Origin: Bacilli bacterium
Lineage (GTDB): Bacteria > Bacillota_I > Bacilli_A > RFN20 > CAG-826
DNA length: 8,254 nt
Direction of reading: 5' to 3'
Assembly: GCA_017618495.1 (NCBI GenBank)
Contig: JAFZUD010000135.1
Span: 1 to 8,254, forward strand
This document shows, one piece after another, positions 5,564 to 8,254 of the stretch. The notes under the pieces are model-generated. The model made no database searches. It had not been told where the DNA came from and saw nothing but the letters and a program-made list of their open reading frames with translations. Numbering within the stretch: the stretch's first letter is position 1; the number at the start of each line of letters is the position of its first letter. Position numbers and translations under genes: made by a program.

Positions 5564-6483
5564 TGAAGTACTGCGTGTATTGCGGCGCTCAGCTTTCTGA
5601 TGAAGACCTTTTCTGCATTAAGTGCGGGCAGAAGTGCCTTTCTTTAGAAGAACTCAAAGAGGAAGCCCTCAAAGAAGAGCAAGCCAATTCTGAGAATGCC
5701 CGCATCGAGGAAGAAAAGCGTTTAGAAGAAGAGAAGAGAATCGAGGAGGAGAAACGCCTCGAGGAAGAACGCAAGAAGAAAGAAGAAGAGGAAAGACGCC
5801 TCGAAGAGGAGCGTTTAGCCAAGGAAGCAGAGGAGAAGCGCTTAGAAGAGGAACGTCGCCTTGAAGAAGAACGCCAAAGACTCGAAGAGCAAAAGCGACT
5901 TGAGGAAGAAAGAAGGCTTGAGGAAGAAAGACGCATAGCCGAAGAGAAGCGTCTTGAGGAAGAGCGTCTCGCCAAAGAAGAGGAACTTAGGAAAGAGGAG
6001 GAACGCCTCCGTCTTGAAAGAGCCCAAAAAGAAGCGGAAGAGAAAGAGGCCGAGAGAGCCAAGATCCGCGAAGAGATAGAGAAAGAACGCGCTGAGCTTG
6101 AACGCATCAAGAAAGAGAAAGAAGCCCTCTTAGCCGCTAAAGAAGAAAAGGCGCCAGTAGAGGAGCAAAAACCCCAGCAAATCGCTGAGAATAAGAAAAA
6201 TAATGCGGTTTTGCCAGTAATTTTGGTATTAGCCGGTCTCATAATGCTCGTAGCCTATTTGGCTATGAAGCCTATGCTCCCAGATCTTTCCATGGCTCTT
6301 GGAGGGGTGTCGGCCGTCGTCGATTTAGTCTCAATAATCATCGCCATCGCCAATATGGCAAACAAGAAAAACTCCAAGGCCACAAGGTGGGCGTTTGGAA
6401 TGGTTTTGATGGTCGCGATTTTCCTTCTGTTAGGCTCTCTCATAGTCATGATTACGCCTTTCCCAGGAAGCAAGATCATTTGA
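5563..6483 (+). CDS. Zinc-ribbon protein with long Glu/Arg helix and three C-terminal membrane segments
   Basis: This 306-residue protein opens with a zinc ribbon (C4, C7, C18, C21), continues with an extremely charged helix of Glu, Arg and Lys (about residues 28-200) and ends with three hydrophobic segments (about 214-236, 243-266 and 276-300). The basic KKNSKATR between the second and third segments is predicted inside, which also puts the ribbon and helix in the cytosol. Leu or Ile occurs about every six residues rather than in an a/d heptad, which fits a lone salt-bridged helix better than a coiled coil. It is the last gene of the operon, starting inside the TAA of its neighbour; only a weak GGGGG-type ribosome site precedes it, so coupling probably matters. 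Like the first gene of the operon it starts with a zinc ribbon. Function unknown. Confidence 0.8.
   Translation: MKYCVYCGAQLSDEDLFCIKCGQKCLSLEELKEEALKEEQANSENARIEEEKRLEEEKRIEEEKRLEEERKKKEEEERRLEEERLAKEAEEKRLEEERRLEEERQRLEEQKRLEEERRLEEERRIAEEKRLEEERLAKEEELRKEEERLRLERAQKEAEEKEAERAKIREEIEKERAELERIKKEKEALLAAKEEKAPVEEQKPQQIAENKKNNAVLPVILVLAGLIMLVAYLAMKPMLPDLSMALGGVSAVVDLVSIIIAIANMANKKNSKATRWAFGMVLMVAIFLLLGSLIVMITPFPGSKII
5710..6027 (+). repeat. Degenerate repeats encoding the Glu/Arg helix
   Basis: About 18 bases at a time encode variants of RLEEEK or RLEEER. Synonymous codons vary between copies (CGC, CGT, AGA and AGG for Arg; CTC, CTT and TTA for Leu), so this is not a fresh tandem expansion. 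The purine-rich strand bias produces a long Ser/Arg-rich reading frame on the other strand that is not a gene. Confidence 0.8.
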
Positions 6484-6490
6484 GGCATTT

Positions 6491-6519
6491 TTGAAATTAC
6501 CTCGATGTTGTGGTAGAAT
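6491..6519 (+). promoter_or_regulatory. Promoter of the CNNM gene pair
   Basis: TTGAAA (6491-6496) and TAGAAT (6514-6519) are separated by 17 bases, and a TG at 6511-6512 makes the -10 extended. Transcription should start near 6526, giving a leader of about 24 bases that holds an AAGGAG ribosome site. No terminator is visible after the preceding stop codon, so read-through from the upstream operon is possible. Confidence 0.8.
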
Positions 6520-6532
6520 ACCAAAGTCGAAT

Positions 6533-6538
6533 AAGGAG
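6533..6538 (+). promoter_or_regulatory. Ribosome binding site for a TTG start
   Basis: AAGGAG ends 11 bases before TTG at 6550. A TAA in frame at 6532-6534 rules out starts further upstream, and no ATG in frame appears before codon 24, inside the first membrane helix, so the TTG is the best start. Confidence 0.7.
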
Positions 6539-6549
6539 TTCGACATCAA

Positions 6550-7569
6550 TTGGACCCTCTAAGTTGGCTGTACCTAGCTCTCATAATCATCTTCGTCATA
6601 ATAGCCGCCTACTTCGCGATGACAGAGACGGCTTTTTCTTGCCTTAACAAGTATCGTTTTCAGGTTAAGAAGGATCATGGCTCAAGAACGGCAAAGGCCG
6701 TCCTTTTCATCGCCGAGAGATTCGATACGACTTTAGTCGTAGTGCTTATTGGCACGAACGCCGCCAGCGTCATTCTCTCCGTCGTCAGCACGATCCTTTT
6801 CACCCAAAGGCTTTTCCCAACCCTTGACCCATCTGTTGCCGGTCTTATCTCTACCATCGTGATGACCATCATCCTTTATCTTTTCGGCGAGACCATCCCT
6901 AAGCAGATTGGCAAGAAGATTCCTAACAAAGTCGCCTCAATCGCCGTCTATCCTCTCTTAGTTTTCTATTTCCTCATCTGGCCGATTGCCATGGTTTTCA
7001 CCGGAATTTCTTGGCTTGCCAAGAAACTCTTCCCAACCAAAGAGGAGCCAGAGGTTACCGAGGAAGATTTCACAAGCGCAATCGAGCTCAAAGAGGAAGA
7101 AGGCCTCATTGAGGAAAACGAAAGCGACGTCATCATCAATTCCATCGATTTCAGTGATACCGCGGTCAAAGAGGTCCTCACCCCAAGAAGGAAGATGTTC
7201 ACCATCGATCTAAGCGGCCTCACGAATGAGGATATCGCCAAAATCGTCTGCGAAACCCAATACTCAAGAATCCCGGTCTATGAAGGGGAGATCAACGACA
7301 TCAAAGGTGTTCTCATCGTCAAGAAGTTCCTTTCGATGTACCTCAAGAAGAAGAACTTCGACATCAATAAAGCCTTAGAGAAACCATACATCGTCGCTCC
7401 AAACGTCAAGATCGATGACCTCACAGATGGTTTCAGAACAAACCACACCCAATCCGCGCTCGTATACAAGGATGACCGCCTTGTTGGTTTAGTCACCATG
7501 GAAGACGTCCTTGAGGAGCTTGTTGGCCCAATCGGCGAGAAAGACGCCATAGGAGGCGAGAAGAAATGA
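6550..7569 (+). CDS. CNNM/HlyC-family membrane protein with CBS pair, first of two
   Basis: This 339-residue protein has the CNNM (DUF21) membrane domain in residues 1-160 and a cytosolic CBS pair in about 208-325. Family signatures seen are the TETAFS segment (25-30) in the first helix, LIGTN (66-70), FGETIPK (112-118), the acidic linker helix with EEEGLIEENESDVI (182-195), LTPRRKM (210-216), YSRIPVY (238-244) and LVGLVTMEDVLEEL (311-324). Family members such as CorC and MpfA are implicated in Mg2+ export or tolerance, with nucleotide or Mg binding at the CBS domains; hemolysin C is a historical label. The usual C-terminal CorC_HlyC domain is absent, because the protein ends just after the second CBS motif. 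Translation starts at TTG. The gene overlaps its paralogue by 4 nt, implying co-translation. Confidence 0.9.
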   Translation: MDPLSWLYLALIIIFVIIAAYFAMTETAFSCLNKYRFQVKKDHGSRTAKAVLFIAERFDTTLVVVLIGTNAASVILSVVSTILFTQRLFPTLDPSVAGLISTIVMTIILYLFGETIPKQIGKKIPNKVASIAVYPLLVFYFLIWPIAMVFTGISWLAKKLFPTKEEPEVTEEDFTSAIELKEEEGLIEENESDVIINSIDFSDTAVKEVLTPRRKMFTIDLSGLTNEDIAKIVCETQYSRIPVYEGEINDIKGVLIVKKFLSMYLKKKNFDINKALEKPYIVAPNVKIDDLTDGFRTNHTQSALVYKDDRLVGLVTMEDVLEELVGPIGEKDAIGGEKK

Positions 7570-8254
7570 AACCGCTCGACTTCGTGTATTTGGCCATAAT
7601 CATCCTCTGTCTCCTTCTGAGCGCCACTTTCAGCGCGTCTGACATGGTTTATTCCTGCGTCAGCCAGTCCCGCTTAGAGAAAGATAAGGGCAAAGCCTCA
7701 AAGAAGGCTCTCAAGCTTGCAAAGAATTACGACAACACAATCGCGACGATTCTCTTTGGCAACGACTTCGTGAACGTCCTTGCCTCATCCTTGACCGCTC
7801 TTCTTTTCATCGATGTCTTTAAAGGCACTTCCTTAGAGAATATGGCGGAGACCTTAGGCGCCCTTTCCCTTCTCTTCGTCCTCCTCCTTTTTGGTGAAAT
7901 TACTCCAAAAGCCATTGCAAAAAACCACTCTTTCTTCCTTTCGAAGTTCTTCGCGGGATACATCAACGTCCTCAAAGTGGTCTTCTTCCCGTTCGTTTGG
8001 CCAAGCACCAAATTCGCTGAATGGGTCTCTTCTCCGTTCTTAGAGAAAGCAGGGGAAGAAAGCAAAGTCGCTTCCGATGAAGAGCTTGAGGCGATGGTCA
8101 ACGCCATCGAAGATGAAGGCCTCATTGACGAAGACCAATCCGAGCTTCTTTTGAGGTCCCTCGACTTCAAAGAGACAAGCTGCTACGAGATCATGACCCC
8201 ACGCGTCAAGATCTTCGGATATGACGTCGATTCCTCGTTTGAGGAATTCCTCAA
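7566..8254 (+). CDS. CNNM/HlyC-family membrane protein, second of two, 3'-truncated
   Basis: The frame is open from the ATG at 7566, which overlaps the preceding stop as ATGA, to the window end, giving 229 residues. AGGAGG at 7551-7556, 9 bases upstream, supports the start. The protein carries the CNNM membrane domain: FSASD (22-26), LFGNDFVN (63-70), FGEITPK (109-115), the acidic linker helix with EDEGLIDEDQSE (172-183), and MTPR (200-203) at the start of the CBS pair, the rest of which lies outside the window. It is clearly homologous to its neighbour but diverged. In the first helix the family's usual SxSE becomes SASD, with Glu replaced by Asp, while the GN of the second-helix motif is kept here and altered to GT in the neighbour. 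The two could form a heterodimer for divalent-cation transport. Confidence 0.9.
   Translation, partial: MKPLDFVYLAIIILCLLLSATFSASDMVYSCVSQSRLEKDKGKASKKALKLAKNYDNTIATILFGNDFVNVLASSLTALLFIDVFKGTSLENMAETLGALSLLFVLLLFGEITPKAIAKNHSFFLSKFFAGYINVLKVVFFPFVWPSTKFAEWVSSPFLEKAGEESKVASDEELEAMVNAIEDEGLIDEDQSELLLRSLDFKETSCYEIMTPRVKIFGYDVDSSFEEFL

Noticed and set aside
5589..6242. 217-codon open frame on the minus strand, rich in Ser and Arg
   Set aside because: It is the mirror of the Glu/Arg-coding repeats (GAA/GAG reads as TTC/CTC, and in the shifted frame as Ser/Arg). It has low complexity and no ribosome site, and it lies fully inside a well-supported gene.
6481..6483. TGA read as tryptophan, as in mycoplasmas, extending the gene through 6561
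   Set aside because: Read-through would run across a near-consensus promoter and ribosome site; the other TGA at 7567 forms a typical ATGA overlap, and tryptophans here are encoded by TGG.
6482..6503. Possible hairpin GAGG...CCTC after the zinc-ribbon operon
   Set aside because: Only four continuous pairs, a 14-base loop with mismatches and no T tract; it also overlaps the -35 element of the next promoter.
7727..8170. 147-codon minus-strand frame
   Set aside because: The plus strand here encodes clear CNNM motifs (FGEITPK and the acidic linker helix) in one uninterrupted frame, so the minus-strand frame is a shadow.

Overview
The window looks like chromosomal DNA of a Bacillota bacterium, probably an uncultured gut lineage on the Bacilli/Mollicutes side. 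This is a judgement from gene content (FakA/YloV, a DgkB/YegS-type lipid kinase, CNNM/HlyC proteins, zinc-ribbon membrane proteins) and style: moderate GC, strong preference for CCA proline codons, AGGAGG-type ribosome binding sites and compact operons. TGA serves as a stop (including an ATGA start/stop overlap) and the tryptophan codons I read are TGG, so the standard bacterial code applies, not the Mycoplasma code. All genes lie on the + strand.

Layout: (1) 2-1090, the C-terminal two thirds of fatty-acid kinase FakA, closed by a hairpin terminator. (2) 1157-2029, a diacylglycerol-kinase-like lipid kinase with an extended -10 promoter so close to the ATG that the mRNA should be leaderless. 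(3) 2128-3972, a large modular membrane protein: four membrane helices, acidic and Cys/His-rich segments, five copies of an LTxEELRxIIREEL-type helix repeat, Pro-Glu linkers and a conserved-looking C-terminal domain, followed by a strong terminator. (4) 4081-6483, a tight three-gene operon (1-nt gap, then 1-nt overlap): a zinc-ribbon membrane protein with an outside domain, a small two-helix membrane protein with an outside domain, and a zinc-ribbon protein with a very long Glu/Arg helix and three membrane segments. (5) 6550 to the window end, two tandem CNNM/HlyC-family proteins overlapping by 4 nt, under a near-consensus promoter; the second runs off the window.

The first two genes both act on lipid metabolism: FakA phosphorylates exogenous fatty acids with FakB, and the lipid kinase probably phosphorylates diacylglycerol or a similar lipid. 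Each has its own transcriptional signals, so they are neighbours rather than an operon. The last two genes probably make paired subunits of a divalent-cation transport or sensing membrane protein. The middle four genes have no function I can name. The most promising candidate for an undescribed system is the 4081-6483 operon, which predicts a membrane assembly with two outward-facing domains and two cytosolic zinc ribbons, one attached to a rod-like helix. No RNA genes, CRISPR arrays, insertion sequences or phage genes were seen, and no gene-free stretch exceeds about 110 bases.
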